Shown in pieces: positions 1 to 12,882 of a stretch of DNA of 64,000 nucleotides. A program made the translations under genes and the position numbers. Source of the stretch: Mercurialis annua (Eukaryota > Streptophyta > Magnoliopsida > Malpighiales > Euphorbiaceae); the NCBI RefSeq assembly GCF_937616625.2, contig NC_065576.1, forward strand, positions 26,582,628 through 26,646,627. Direction: 5' to 3'. The number at the start of each line of letters is the position of its first letter. Position 1 is the stretch's first letter. The notes below the pieces were generated by a model. The model was not told where the DNA came from and searched no databases. It saw nothing but the letters and a program-made list of their open reading frames with translations.

Positions 1-3000
1 TGCAAAGTGTGCGTGAAAAGTGACGCTAGATTAGTATGTCGCGTCACAATTCTCTAACGCGTTATTCTGATTACCTAAACTTGGTAAGGTTATACTGCGC
101 AAAGTGTGCGTGAAAAATGATAATAGATTAGTATGTCGCATCTCAACTTCTATTTAACGCGTCGTTCCGATTACCAAAGCATGGTTAGGTTGTATTATGG
201 CAATTGTGCGTGAAAAGTGACGCTAGATTAGTATGTCGCGTCTTAATTCTCTCTAACGCGTTTTTCCGATTAACTAAGAATGGTTAGGTTATATTACGAA
301 AAGTGTGCGTGAAAAATAACGCTAGATTAGTATGTCGCGTCTCAAGTCTCTTTAACGCGTCGTAACGATTACCATGCTTATCTCGCGTCAAAAGTCTCTT
401 TAACGCGTCGTTGCGATTACTTCAGTATGGTTAGGTTATATTACAAAACGTGTTCGTGAAAAGTGACGCTAGATTAGTATGTAGCGTCTTAAATCTCTCT
501 AACGCGTCGGTCCTATTTCCTAAGCATGGTTAGGTTATATTACGCAAAGTGTGCCTGAAAAGTGACGCTAGATTAGTATGTCGCGTCTCAAGTCTCTCTA
601 ACGCGTCGTTCCTATTTCCTAAGCATGGTTAGGTTATATTAAGCAAAGTGTGCGTGAAAAGTGACGCTAGATTAGAACGTCGCGTCTCAAGTCTTTCAAA
701 TGCATCATTCCGATTTCTAAGTATGGTAAGGTTATATTACGTAAAGTGTGCGAAAAAAGTGACACTAGATTAGTATGATGCGTCTCAAGCCACCGTAACG
801 CGTCGTTTCGATTACCTTGCCTATGTAGCGTCACAAGTCTCTCTAACGCGTCGTTCCGATTAGCTAAGCATGGTTAGGTTATATTACGCAAAGTGTGCAT
901 GAAAAGTGACGCTAGATTAGTATGTCGTGTCTCAAGTATGTTTAACGCGTCGTTCTGATTACCTATGCATTGTTAGGTATATTACGCAAGGTGTGCGTGA
1001 AAGGTTATGCTACATTAGTATGTCGCATCTCAAGGATCTTTAACGCGTCGTTCCGATTACCAAAGCATGGTTAGGTTATACTTCGCAACGTGTGCATGAA
1101 AAGTTACGGTATATTAGTATGTTGTGTCTATAGTCTCTTTTAAGCGTCGTTTCGATTACCATGCTTATGTCGCTTCACAAGTCTCTCTAACGCGTCGTTC
1201 GGATTAGCTAAGCATTGTTGGATTATATCGCAAAGTGTGCGTGAAAAGTGACGCTAGATTAGTATGTTGCGTCTCAATTCTCTTTAACGCGTTGTTACGA
1301 TTAACTAAGCATGGTTCGGTTATATTACGAAAAGTGTGCTTGAAAAGTGACTCTAGATTAGTATGTCAGGTAATCTCTTTAGCGCGTCGTTTCGATTACC
1401 ATGCTAATCTCGCGTCACAAGTCTCTTTAACGCGTCATTCCAATTACCTAAGTATGGTTAGATTACATTACATAAAGTGTTCGTGAAAAGTGAGGCTAGA
1501 TTAGTATGTCGCATCTCAAGTCTCTCTAACGCGTCGTTCCTGTTTCCTAAGCATGGTTAGGTTATATTAGGCAAAGTGTGCCTGAAATGTGACGCTAAAT
1601 TAGTATGACGCGTTTCAAGTCTCTTTAACGCGTCGTTTTGATTACCATGCATATGTCGCGTCACAAGTCTCTCTAACGTGTCGTTCCGATTACATTAGCA
1701 TGTTTAAGTTATACTATGCAAAGTGTGCGTGAAAAGTAACAATAAATTAGTATGTCGCATCTAAAGTCTATTTAACGAGTCGTTCTGATTACCTAAGCAT
1801 GGTTAGGTTATATTACGCAAATGTGCGTGAAAAATGACGCTAGATTAGTATGTCGCGTCTCATGTCTCTTAAATGCGTCGTTCTAATCACCTAAGCATGG
1901 TTAGGTTATACTACGCAAGGTGTGCGTGAAAAGTGACGCTAGATTAGTATGTTGCGTCTCAAGGCTCTTTAACGCGTTGTTCCGATTACCTAAGCATGGT
2001 TAGGTTATATTTACGCAAAGTGTGCGTGAAAAGTGACGCTAGATTAGTATGTCGCGTTTCAAGTCTATTACGTGTCGTTCCGATTACCATGCTTACGTCG
2101 CATCACAAGTCTCTCTAACGCGTCGTTCTGATTACCTAAGCATGGTTAGGTTATATTACGCAAAGTGTGCGTGAAAAGTAACAATAAATTAGTATGTCGT
2201 GTCTCAAGTCAATGTAACGCGTCGTTACAATTTCCTAACCATGGTTAGGTTATATTACGCAAAGTGTGTGTGAAATGTGACGCTAGATTGTATGTCCCGT
2301 CTCAATTCTCTTTAACGAGTTGTTCCGTACTAAGCATTGTTAGGTTATATTAAGCATGGTTAAAGTCTCTTTAACGTGTCGTTCCGATTACCTAAGCATG
2401 GTTAGGTTATTTTAAGCAAAGTGTGCGTGAAATCTGACGCTAGATTAATATGTCGCGTTTCAAGTCTCTTTAACGCGTCGTTCCGGTTACCAAAGCATGG
2501 TTTAGTTATATTACACAATGTTTGCGTGAAAACTGTTGCTAGGTAGTATGTCGGTCTCAAGTCTATTTAAAGCGTCGATCCAATTACCTAATCATGGTTA
2601 GGTCGTATTACGGAAAGTGTGCATGGAAAGTGACGCTAGATAAGTATATCGTGTCTCAAGTCACTTTAACGCGTCGTTCCAGTCACCTAAGCATGGTTAG
2701 GTTATATTACGCAAAAGCGTCCGTAAAAAGTGTCGCTAGATTAGTATGGCGCGTTTCAAGTCTCTTCAACGCGTCGTTTCCATTACGGTGTTTATGTCGC
2801 GTCACAAGTGTCTCTAGCGTATCGTTCTGATTACCTAAGCATGGTTAAGTTATATTAGGCAAAGTGTGCATGAAAAGTGACAATAGATTAGTATGTCGCG
2901 TCTCAAGTCTCTTTAATGCGTTTTTCCGATTACCTAGACATGGTTAAGTTATTTTACGCAAAGTGTGTGTGAAAAGTGACGCTAGATTAGTATGTCGCGT

Positions 3001-3482
3001 CTCAAGTCTGTTTAACGCGTCGTTCCAATTACTAAAGCATGGTTAGGTTATATTACGCAATGTGTGCGTGAAAACTGTGGCTAGGTTAGTATATTTTGTC
3101 TCAAGTCTCTTTAAAGCGTCGTTCCGATTACCTGATCATGGTTGGGTTGTATTACGCAAAGTGTGCATGAAAAGTGACGGATAGATTGGTATGTCGCGTC
3201 TCAAGTCTCTTTAACGCGTCGTTCCGATTACGTAAGCATGGTCAGGTTATATTACGCAAAGTGTGCCTAAAAAGTGACGCTAGATGAGTATGGCGCGTTT
3301 CAAGTCTCATTAACGCGTCGTTTCAATTACTGTGCTTATCTCGCTTCACAAGTGTCTCTAACGCGTCGTTCTGATTACCTGAGCATGGTTTGATTATATT
3401 ACGCGAAGTTTACGTGCAAACTGACAATAGATTAGTATGTAGCATCTCAAGTCTCTTTAACGCGTCGTTCCGATTACCTAGG
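1..3482 (+). repeat. 99-bp tandem satellite, forward orientation, block 1
   Basis: Head-to-tail copies of a monomer of about 99 bp. Equivalent words such as GCAAAGTGTG recur at 544 and 643, exactly 99 bp apart. Landmarks in order within a monomer are GCAAAGTGTGCGTGAAAAG, TGACGCTAGATTAGTATG, TCGCGTCTCAAGTCTC, TTTAACGCGTCGTTCCG and ATTACCTAAGCATGGTTAGG, then TTATATTAC. ACGCGT (an MluI site) recurs in most copies. Neighbouring copies differ at many positions, so this is an old, unhomogenised part of the array. Some units are short (about 49 bp): ATTACC is followed by ATGCTTA and then directly by TGTCGCG, as near 370 and 1150. I see no gene. The open frames follow from the repeat length. I do not recognise the satellite family. 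Confidence 0.95.
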
Positions 3483-3734
3483 CAGGGGCGGATCCAGGGG
3501 GTCGAAGAGGGTCGTCCGACCCTCTTCGCCGGAAAAAATAAAAAAAAAAACAATTTTTTCGTATAGGGGCGGTTATAACCGCCCCTAAAAACCGCCCCTA
3601 GAAGTGATAGGGGCGGTTTTTTCTACAAGTAATAATTATTAATTTTTTACTGTTTTTACCCTTATTTTATATCTCAAAGTGACCGAACTCAAAAATTTCG
3701 ACCCTCCTGACTTGGACTCCTGGTTCCGCCCCTG
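3483..3734. mobile_element. hAT-type MITE, 252 bp, with 8-bp target duplication
   Basis: A non-satellite insert bounded by terminal inverted repeats. The left end reads CAGGGGCGGATCCAGG and the right end is its complement with one mismatch (CCTGGTTCCGCCCCTG). It is flanked by a perfect 8-bp duplication, TACCTAGG, at 3475-3482 and 3735-3742; an 8-bp duplication is the hallmark of the hAT superfamily. It has no coding capacity, so it would have been moved by a transposase made elsewhere. The target lies in the CCTAAGCATGGTTAGG dyad of a satellite monomer, here in the variant form CCTAGG. The superfamily assignment rests on TSD length and short TIRs. I do not know the family name. Confidence 0.88.
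3503..3621. repeat. three hairpin-forming inverted repeats inside the MITE
   Basis: Three inverted repeats follow one another. At 3503-3528, 12-bp arms CGAAGAGGGTCG and CGACCCTCTTCG are separated by 2 bp. At 3565-3586 there is a perfect 22-bp palindrome centred on GGTTATAACC. At 3587-3600 and 3608-3621, 14-bp arms AAAAACCGCCCCTA and TAGGGGCGGTTTTT are separated by 7 bp. The word GGGGCGG also occurs in the terminal repeats, so the interior looks built from copies of the ends. Confidence 0.9.
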
Positions 3735-6700
3735 TACCTAGGCATGGTTAGGTTATTTTACGCAAAGTGTGCATCTGAAGTCTCTTTAACGCGTCGTTCC
3801 GATTACCTAGGCATGCTTAGGTTATATTACGCAAAGTGTACATGAAAAGTGACAACAGATTAGTATGTCGCATCTCAAGTCTATTTAACACGTCGTTCCG
3901 ATAGCCTAAGCATGGTTAGGTTATATTACGTAAAGTGTGCGTGAAAAGTGACGCTAGATTAGTATGTTGCGTCTCAAGTCTCTTTAACGCGTCTTTCCGA
4001 TTATGTAAGCATGGTTAGGTTATATTACGCAAAGCGTGCGTGAAAAGTGACGCCAGATTAATATGTCGCTACTCAAGTCGCTTTAATGAGTCATTCCAAT
4101 TTCCTAAGCATGGTTAGGTTATATTACGCAAAGTTTGCATGAAAAGTGACGCTAGATTAATATGTTCGCTACTCAAGTCTCTTTAATGCGTCGTTCCGAT
4201 TTCCTAAGTATGGTTAGGTTATATTACGCAAAGTTTGCATGAAAAGTGACGCTAGATTAGTATGTTGCCTCTGAAGTCTCTTTCACGTATCGTTCCGATT
4301 AACTAAGCATGGTTAGGTTATAATACGCAAAGTGTGCGTGAAAAGTTACGCTAGATTAGTATGTCGTGTTTCAAGTCTCTAAAAGGCGTCGTTCCGGTTA
4401 CCTAAGCATAGTTAGGGTATATTACGCAAAGTGTGCGTGAAAAGAGACGCTAGATTACTATGTGGCATCTCAAGTCTCTTTAAGGCGTTGTTCCGATTAC
4501 CTAAACATGATTAGGTTATTTTACGCAAGTGTGCGTGAAAAGTGACGCTGGATTAGTATGTCGCGTCTCAATTCTCTTTAACGCGTGTTTCCGATTACCT
4601 AAGCTTGTTAGGTTATATTACGCAAAGTGTGCGTGAAAAGTGACGCTAGATTAGTATGTCGAGTCTCAAGTCTCTCTAACGCGTAGTTCCTATTACCTAA
4701 GCCTGGTTAGGTCATTTTACGAAAAGTGTTCGTGAAAAGTAACGCTAGATTAGTATGTCGCGTCTCAAGTATCTATAAGGCATCGTTCCGATTACCTATT
4801 CATGGTTAGGTTATATTACCCAAAGCGTGCCTGAAAAGTGACAATTGAATACTATGACGCGTCTCAAGTCTCTTTAACGCGTCGTTTCGATTACCTAAGC
4901 ATGGTTAGGTTATATTACGCAATGTGTGCGTGAAAACTATTGATAGGTTTGTATGTCGCGTCTCAAGTCTCTTTAACGTATCGTTCCAATTGCCTAAGCA
5001 TGGGTAGGTTTAGATTAGTATGTCGCATCTCAAGTCTCTTTAACGCGTCGTTCCGATTAACTAAGCATGGTTAGGTTTATATTAGTATGTCGCGTCTTAA
5101 GTCTCTTTAACGCGTCGTTCCGGTTAACTAAGAATGGTTAGGTTATATTACGCAAAGCTTGAGTAAAAAGTGACGCTTGATTAGTATGGCGCGCGTCAAG
5201 TCTCTTTAACGCGTCGTTCCGATTATCTTAGCATGGTTAGGTTTTTTACGCAAATTGTGCGTGAAAAGAGATGCTAGATTAGTAGAGCATCTCAAGTCTC
5301 TTTAACGCGTGTTTCGATTTCGTAAGCATTGTTAGGTTATAGTACGCAAAGTGTGCGTGAAAAGTGACGCTGGATTAGTATGTCGCGTCTGAAGTCACTT
5401 TAATGTGTCGTTCCGATTTCCTAGGCCCATAGGTTATACTACGCAAAGTGTGCGTGAAAAGTGACGCTAGATTAGTATGTTGCGTCTCAAGTCTCTCTAA
5501 CGCATCGTTCCGATTATCTAAGCATGGTTAGGTTATATTACGCAAAGTGTGCCCAAAAAGTAACGTTAGATTAGTATGTCGCGTCTCAAGTCTCTTTTAC
5601 GCGTCGTTCCGATTACCTAAGCATGGTTAGGTTATATTACTCAAAGTGTGCGTAAAAGTGACGCTAGATTAGTATGTCGCATCTGATGTCTCTTTAACGC
5701 GTCGTTCCAATTACGTAAGCATGGTTAGGTTATATTATGCAAAGAGTGCGTGAAAAGTGACGCTAGATTAGTTTGTCGCATCTCAAGTCTCTCTAACACG
5801 TCGTTCCTATTACATAAGCCTGGTTAGATTATTTTACGCAAAGTGTGCGTGAAAAGTGATAATAGATTAGTATGTCGCGTCACAAGTCTCTTTATGGCGT
5901 CGTTCCGATTACCTAATCATGGTTAGGTAATATTACTCAAATTGTGCATGAAAAGTGACAATAGATTAGTACGACGCATCTCAAGTCTCTTTAACGCGTC
6001 GTTCCGATTACCATGCTTATGTCGCGTCACAAGTCTCTTTTACGCGTCGTTTCTATTACCTAAGCATGGTTCGGTTATATTACGCAAAGTGTGCATGAAA
6101 AGTGAAAATAGATTAATATGTCACATCTCAAGTCTCTTTAACGCGTCGTTCTGATTACCTAAGCATGGTTAGGTTATATTACGCAATGAGTTCGTGAATA
6201 GTGACGCTAGATTAATATGTCACGTCTCAAGTCTCTTTAATGCGTAGTTCCGATTACCTAAGCATGGCTAGGTTATATTACGCAAAGTGTGAGTAAAAAG
6301 TGACGCTAAATTAGTATGGCGCATCCCAAGTCACTTTAACGCGTCATTCCAATTACCTAAGCATGGTTAGGTTATATTACGCAAAGTGTGTGTAAAAGGT
6401 GACGCTAGATTAGTATGGCGTGTTTCAAGTCTCTTTAACGTGTCTTTTCGATTATAATGCTTATTTCGCGTAACAAGTGTCTCGAAGACGTCGTTCTAAT
6501 TAACTAAGCATGGTTAGGTTATATTGCGCCAAGTGTGCGTGAAAAGTGATAATAGATAAATATGTTGCGTCTCAATTCTATTTAATGTGTCGTTCCTATT
6601 ACCTTAAGTATGGTTAGGTTATCTTACGCAAAGTGTGCGTGAAAAGTGACGTTAGATTAGTATGTTGTGTCTCAAGTCTATTTAACGCGTCGTTCCAATT

Positions 6701-9700
6701 ACCTAAGCATGGTTAGGTTATATAACGCAATGTGTGAGTAAAAAGTGACGCTAAATTAATATAGCGCGTCTTAAGTTTCTTTAACGCGTCGTTCCAATTA
6801 CCTAAGCATGGTTAAGTTATATTACGCAAAGTATACGTGAAAAGTGATGCTAGATTAGTATGTCGCATCTCAAGTCTCTTTAACTCGTCGTTCTGATAAC
6901 CTAAGCATGGTTAGGTTGTATTACGCAAAGTCTGCGTAGAAAGTGACGCTAGATTAGTATAACGCGTCTCAAGTCTCTTTATCGCGTCGTTTCGATTACC
7001 ATGCTTATGTCGCGTTACAAGTCTTTCTAACGCGTCGCACCGATTACCTAAGCATGGTTGAGTTATATTACGCAAAGTGTGTGTGAAAAGGGACGCTAGA
7101 TTAGTATGTCGCGTCTCAAGTCTCTTTAATGCGTGTTTCGATTACCTAAGCATTGTTCTGTCATATTACGCAAAGTGTGCATGAAAAGTGACGCTAGATT
7201 AGTATGTCGCTACTGTGCTTATGTCGCGTCCCAAGTGTCTCTAACGCGACGTTTCGATTACCTATGCATGGTTAGGTTATATTACGCAAAGTGTGCATGA
7301 AAAGTGACGCTAGATTAGTATGTCGTGTCTTAGGACTCTTTAATGAGTCGTTCCGTTTACCTAAGCATGGTTATGTTATATTACGAAAAGTGCGCGTGAA
7401 AAGTGACAATTGATTAGTATGTCGCGTCTCATGTCTCTTTAACGCGTCGTTTTGATTACCATGCTTATGTCGCTTTACAAATCTCGTTAACGCGGCGTTC
7501 CGATTACCTAATCATGGTTAGGTTATATTACGCAAAGTGTGCATGAAAAATGAAAATAGACTAGTATGTCGCGTCTCATGTCTCTTTAACGCGTCGTTCT
7601 GATTACCAAAGCATGGTTAGGTTATATTACGCAAAGAGTGCGTGAATAGTGACGCTAGATTAGTATGTCGCGTCTCAAGTCTCTTTAACGCGTAGTTCCG
7701 ATAACCTATGCATGGTTAGGTTATATTACGCAAAGTGTGAGTCAAAAGTGACGCTAAATTAGTATGGCGCGTCTCAAGTAACTTTAACGCGTCGTTCCAA
7801 TTACCTAAGCATGGTTAGGTTATATTACGCAATGTGAGTGTAAAAGGTGACGCTGGATTAGTATGGCGATTTTCAAGTCTCTTTAACGCGTTTTTTCAAT
7901 TACCATGCTTATATCGCGTAACAAGTGTCTCTAACGCGTTGTTCTGATTAACTAAGCATGGTTATGTAATATTACGCAAAGTGCGTGTGAAAAGTGATAA
8001 TAGATTAGTATGCTGCGTCTCAAGTCTCTTTAACGCGTCGTTCCGATTACTTAAGCATGGTTACGTTATATTAAGCCAAGTGCGCGTTAAAAGTGTCGCT
8101 AGATTAGCATGTCGAGTGACAAGTCTCTTTAACGCATTGTTACGATTGCCTAAGCATGGCTAAGTTATATTACGCAAAGTGTGCGTAAAAAGTGGCGCTA
8201 GATTAGTATGGCGTGTCTCAATTCTCTTTGACGCGGTGTTTTGATTACCAATGTTATGTCGCGTTACAAGTCTTTCTAACACATCGTTCCGATTACAAAA
8301 GCATGGTTAGGTTATATTCCGCAAATTGTGCGTGAAAAGTTAAAATAGATTAGTATGTCGCGTCGCAAGTCTCTTTAACGCGTCGTTCCGATTACCTAAG
8401 CATGGTTAGGTTATTTTACGCAAAGTGTGCGTGAAAAGTGATGCTAGATTAGTATGGCGCGTCTCAAGTCTCTTTCATGCCTCGTTTCAATTACCATTCT
8501 TATGTCGTGTCACAAGTCTTTTTAACGTGTCGTTCCGATTTCCTAAGCATGGTTAGGTTATATTACTCAAAGTGTGCTTGAAAAGTGAAAATAGATTAGT
8601 ATGTCGCATCTCAAGTCTCTTTAACGCGTCGTTCCGATTACCTAAGCATGGTTAGCTTATATTAGCAAAATGTGCGTGAATAGTGACGCTAGATTAGTAT
8701 GTCACATCTCAAGTCTCTTTAACGCGTCGTTCCGATTACCTAAGCATGGTTAGGTTAGTTTACGCAAAGTGTGCGTGAAAAGTGATGCTAGATTAGTATG
8801 TCGCGTCTCAAGTCTCTATCATGCGTCGTCTCGATTACCATGCTTATGTCGCGTCACAAGTCTCTTTAACGCGTCGTTTCGATTACCTAAGCATGGTTAG
8901 GTTATTTTTTCAAAGTTTGCTTGAAAAGTAAAAATAGATTAGTATGTCGCGTCTCAAGTCTCTTTAACGCGTCGTTCCGATTACCTAAGCATGGTTAGCT
9001 TATATTAGCAAAGAGTGCGTGAATAGTGACGCTAGATTAGTATGTCGCATCTCAAGTCTCTTTAACGCGTCGTTCCGAATACCTAAGCATGGTTAGGTTA
9101 TATTAAGCAAAGTGTGCGTAAATAGTGACGCTAAATTAGTGTGGCGTGTCTCCTGTCACTTTAACGCGTCATTCCGATTACCTAAGGATGGTGATAGGTT
9201 ATATTATGCAAAGTTTGTGTAAAAAGTGACGCTAGATTAGTATGGTGCATTTCAAGTCTCTTTAACCCGTCTTTTCGCTGACCATGCTTATCTCGCGTAA
9301 CAATTGTCTCTAACGCGTCTTTCGGATTAACTAAGCATGGTTAGGTTATATTACGCAAAGTGTGCTTGAAAAGTGACATAGATTAGCATGCCGCGTCTCA
9401 AGTCTCTTTTATGCGTCGTTTCGACTACCTAAGCCCATTATGTTATATTATGCCAAGTGCGCGTTAAAAGTGTCGCTAGATTAGTATGTCGGGTCACGAG
9501 TCTCTTTAACGCGTTGTTACGATTACCTAAGCATGATTAAGTTATATTACGCAATGTGTGCGTAAAAAGTAACGCTAGATTAGTATGGCGTGTCTCAAGT
9601 CTCATTAAAAGCGTCGTTTCGATTACCATGCTTATGTTACATTACAAATCCCTCTAACACGTCGTTCTGATGACCAAAGCATGGTTAGGTTATATTTCGC

Positions 9701-10190
9701 AATGTGTGCGTGAAAACTGTTGCTAAGTTAGTATGTCGCGTCTCAAGTCTCTTTAAAGCGACGTTCCGATTACCTATACATGGTTAGGTTTTAATTAGTA
9801 TGTCGTGTCTCAAGTCTCTTTAACGTGTCGTTCTGATTACCTAAGCATGGTTAGGTTATACTACGCAAAGCGTGCGTAAAAAGCGACAATAGATTAGTAT
9901 GGCGCGTTTCAAGTTTCTTTAACGCGTCGTTTCGATGACCATGCTTATGTCGCGTCACACGTGTCTCTAACGCGTCGTTCCGATTACCGAAGCATGGTTA
10001 GGTAATTTTACGCAAAGTGTGGGTGAAAAGTGACGCTAGATTAGTATGTCGCATCTCAAGTCTCTTTAACGCGTGTTCCGATTACCTAAGCATGTATAGG
10101 TTATATTACGCAAAGTTTGCGTGAAAAGTGACACTAGATTAGTATGTCACATCTCAAGTCTCTTTAATCCGTCGTTGTTATTACCTAAGC
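3735..10190 (+). repeat. 99-bp tandem satellite, forward orientation, block 2
   Basis: Continuation of the same satellite in the same orientation after the MITE (3735-3742 is the second copy of the target duplication). Monomers remain diverged from each other, with frequent small indels and scattered short units of about 49 bp carrying ATTACCATGCTTATGTCG. I found no insert, RNA gene or conserved coding region. Frames of 60-70 residues near 5942-6154 and 7981-8163 are repeat translations. No regular higher-order period was evident by eye. Confidence 0.93.
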
Positions 10191-10191
10191 A
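10190..10191. other. orientation switch of the satellite array
   Basis: Up to 10190 the monomers read ATTACCTAAGC on the plus strand. From 10191 the next bases (AGACTTTGCCTAATATAACC) are the reverse complement of the monomer, and every later satellite block is on the minus strand. There is no unrelated sequence at the junction. An inversion with one breakpoint in view, or fusion of two opposite arrays, would explain it. An assembly join cannot be excluded from sequence alone. Confidence 0.9.
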
Positions 10192-12882
10192 GACTTTGCC
10201 TAATATAACCTAACCATGCTTAGGTAATCAAAACGACGAGTTAAAGAGACTTGAGATGCGACATACTGATCTAGTGTCACTTTTCACGCAAACTTTGCGT
10301 AATATAACCTACACATGCTTAGTAAATCGAAACGACGCGTTAAAGAGACTTGAGTAGCGACATACTAATCTAGCGTCACTTTTCATGTACACTTTGCGTA
10401 ATGTAACCTAACCATGCTTAGGTAATCGGAAAGACGCGTTAACGAGATTTGAGATGCGAAATACTAATCTAGCGTCACTTTTCACGCACATTTTGTGTAA
10501 TATAACCTAACCATGCTTTAGTAATCGGAATACGCATTATTGAGACTTGAGACGTGACATATTCATCTAGCGTCACTTTTCACGCACACTTTGCGCAATA
10601 TAACCTAACCATGCTTAGATAATTGGAACGATGGTTCGAGAGACTTGAGACGTGACATACTAATCTAGCGTCACTTTTCGCACACACATTGTGTAATCTA
10701 TCCTAACAATGCATAGATAATCAGAACGACGCGTTAGAGACAGTTGTGACGCGGCATAAGCATGGTAATCAAAACGATGCGTTAAAGACACTTGAAACGC
10801 GCCAAATTAATCTAGTGTCACTTTTCACACACACTTTGCGTTATATAACCGAACCATGCTTAGGTAATTGGAACGACACGTTAAAGAGACTTGAGATGCG
10901 ACATACTAACCTAGCAACAGTTTTCACGCATACATTGCGTAATATAACCTAACCATGTATAGGTAATCGGAACGACGCGTTAAAGAGACTTGAGACGCGA
11001 CATACTAATCAAGCGTCACTTTTCACGCACAATTTGCGTAAAATAACTTAACCATGCTTAGGTAATCAGAACGACGTGTTAAAGAGACTTGAGACGCGAC
11101 ATACTAATCAATTATCACTTTTCATGCACATTTTGCGTAATATAACCTAACCATGCTTAGGTAATTGGAACGACGTGTTAGAGAGACTTGTAACGTGACA
11201 TAAGCATGGTAATCAGAACGCCTTATCAAGTGTCCCTTTACACGCACACTTTGCGTAATATACCATAACCATGCTTAGTTAATCAGAACGACGCGTTAGA
11301 GACACTTGAAAAGACGCGTTAAAGAGACTTGAAACGCGCCACACTTTGCGAAATATAACCTAACCATGCTTAGGTTATCGAAACGACGCGTAAAAGTGAC
11401 TTTAGACGCGCCATAGTAATTTAGCGTCACTCTTTACTCACACTTTGCGTAATATAACCTAACCATGCTTAGGTAATTAGAACGATGCATTAATAAGACG
11501 TGAGACGCAACATGCTAATCTAGCGTCACTATTCACGCACTCTTTGCGTAATATAACCTAACCATGCATAGGTAATCAGAACGACGCATTAAAGAGACCT
11601 GAGACGCAACATACTAATCTATTTTTCACTTTTCACGTACACTTTGTGTAATATAACCTAACCATGCTTAGGTAATCGGAACGACGCGTTAGAGAGTCTT
11701 GTGACGCGACATAATCATGGTAATCAAAACGACGCGTTAAAGTGACTTTAGACACGACATACTAATCTATTGTCGCTTTTCACGCAAACTTTGCGTAATA
11801 TAACCTAACCATGTTTAGGTAATCGGAACGACGCATTAAAGAGACTTGAAACGCGACATATTAATTCAGCGTCCCTTTTTAAGCACACTTTGCGTAATAT
11901 AACCTAACCATGCTTAGGTAATCGGAACGACGCGTTAGAGAGACTTGTGACGCGACATACTAATCTAGTGTCACTTTTCACGCACATTTTGCCTAATATA
12001 ACTTAACCATGCTTAGGTACTCGGCACGACGTGTTAGAGAGACCTGTGACGCGACATAAGCATGGTAATCGAAACGACGCGTTAAAGAGACTTGAGACTT
12101 ACCATACTAACCATGCTTAGGACATCGCAACGACGAGTTAAAGAGACTTGAGACGCGATATACTAATCTAGCGTCACTATTCACGCACACTTTGCGTAAT
12201 ATAACTTAACCATGGTTAGGTAATCGGAACGACGAGTTAAAGAGTCTTGAGACGCGACATACTGTAATCTAGCATCACTTTTCACGCACACTACCTAACT
12301 ATGCTTAGGTAATCTGAACGACAAGTTAACGAGACTTGAGACGCGACACACTAATCTAGCTTCACTTTTCACGCACACTTTGCGTAGTATAACCTAACCA
12401 TGCTTAGGTAATCGGAACGACGCGACATACTAATCTATTGTCACTTCTTACGCACATTTTGCATAATATAACCTAAACATGCGTAGGTAATTGGAACGAC
12501 GTGGTAGAGAGACTTGTAACGTGACATAAGCATGATAATCGAAACGACGCGTTAAAGAGACTGGAGACGTGCCATACTAATCTAGCGTCAGTTTTTATGC
12601 ACACTTAGCGTAATATAACCTAACTATGCTTAGGTAATCGTAACAACGCGTTAAAGAGACTTATGACGCGACAAACTAATCTAGTGACACTTTTAATGCG
12701 CACTTGGCATGATATAACATAGCCATGCTTTGGTAATTGGAACGACGCGTTAAAGAGACTTGAGACGCGACATACTATTCTAGCGTCACTTTTCCCGCAC
12801 GCTCTGCGTAATATAACCTAACCATGCTTAGGTAATCGGAACACGCGTTAAAGGGACTTGAGATGCGACATACTAATCTAGA
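10191..12882 (-). repeat. 99-bp tandem satellite, reverse orientation, block 3
   Basis: Same monomer read on the minus strand; on the plus strand the landmarks are ACTTTGCGTAATATAACC, TAACCATGCTTAGGTAATC, GAACGACGCGTTAAAGAG, ACTTGAGACGCGACATACTA and ATCTAGCGTCACTTTTCACG. Monomers are diverged. About 11230-12830 resembles 14650-16060 in monomer order and in private variants. One example is a CTCTTTGCG monomer followed by GAGACCTGAGA (near 11538 and 14890). Another is the run GCACACTTAGCGT (near 12600 and 15910). This points to a local segmental duplication. No gene seen. Confidence 0.92.

Noticed and set aside
70..95. Telomere-like TTAGG words in each monomer
   Set aside because: TTAGGT occurs once per 99 bp as one arm of a dyad. 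There is no tandem TTTAGGG run, so this is not telomeric or interstitial telomere sequence.
1..10190. CRISPR-like or phage-type repeat array
   Set aside because: Repeats are contiguous and diverged with no unique spacers, and the surrounding elements are plant LTR retrotransposons.
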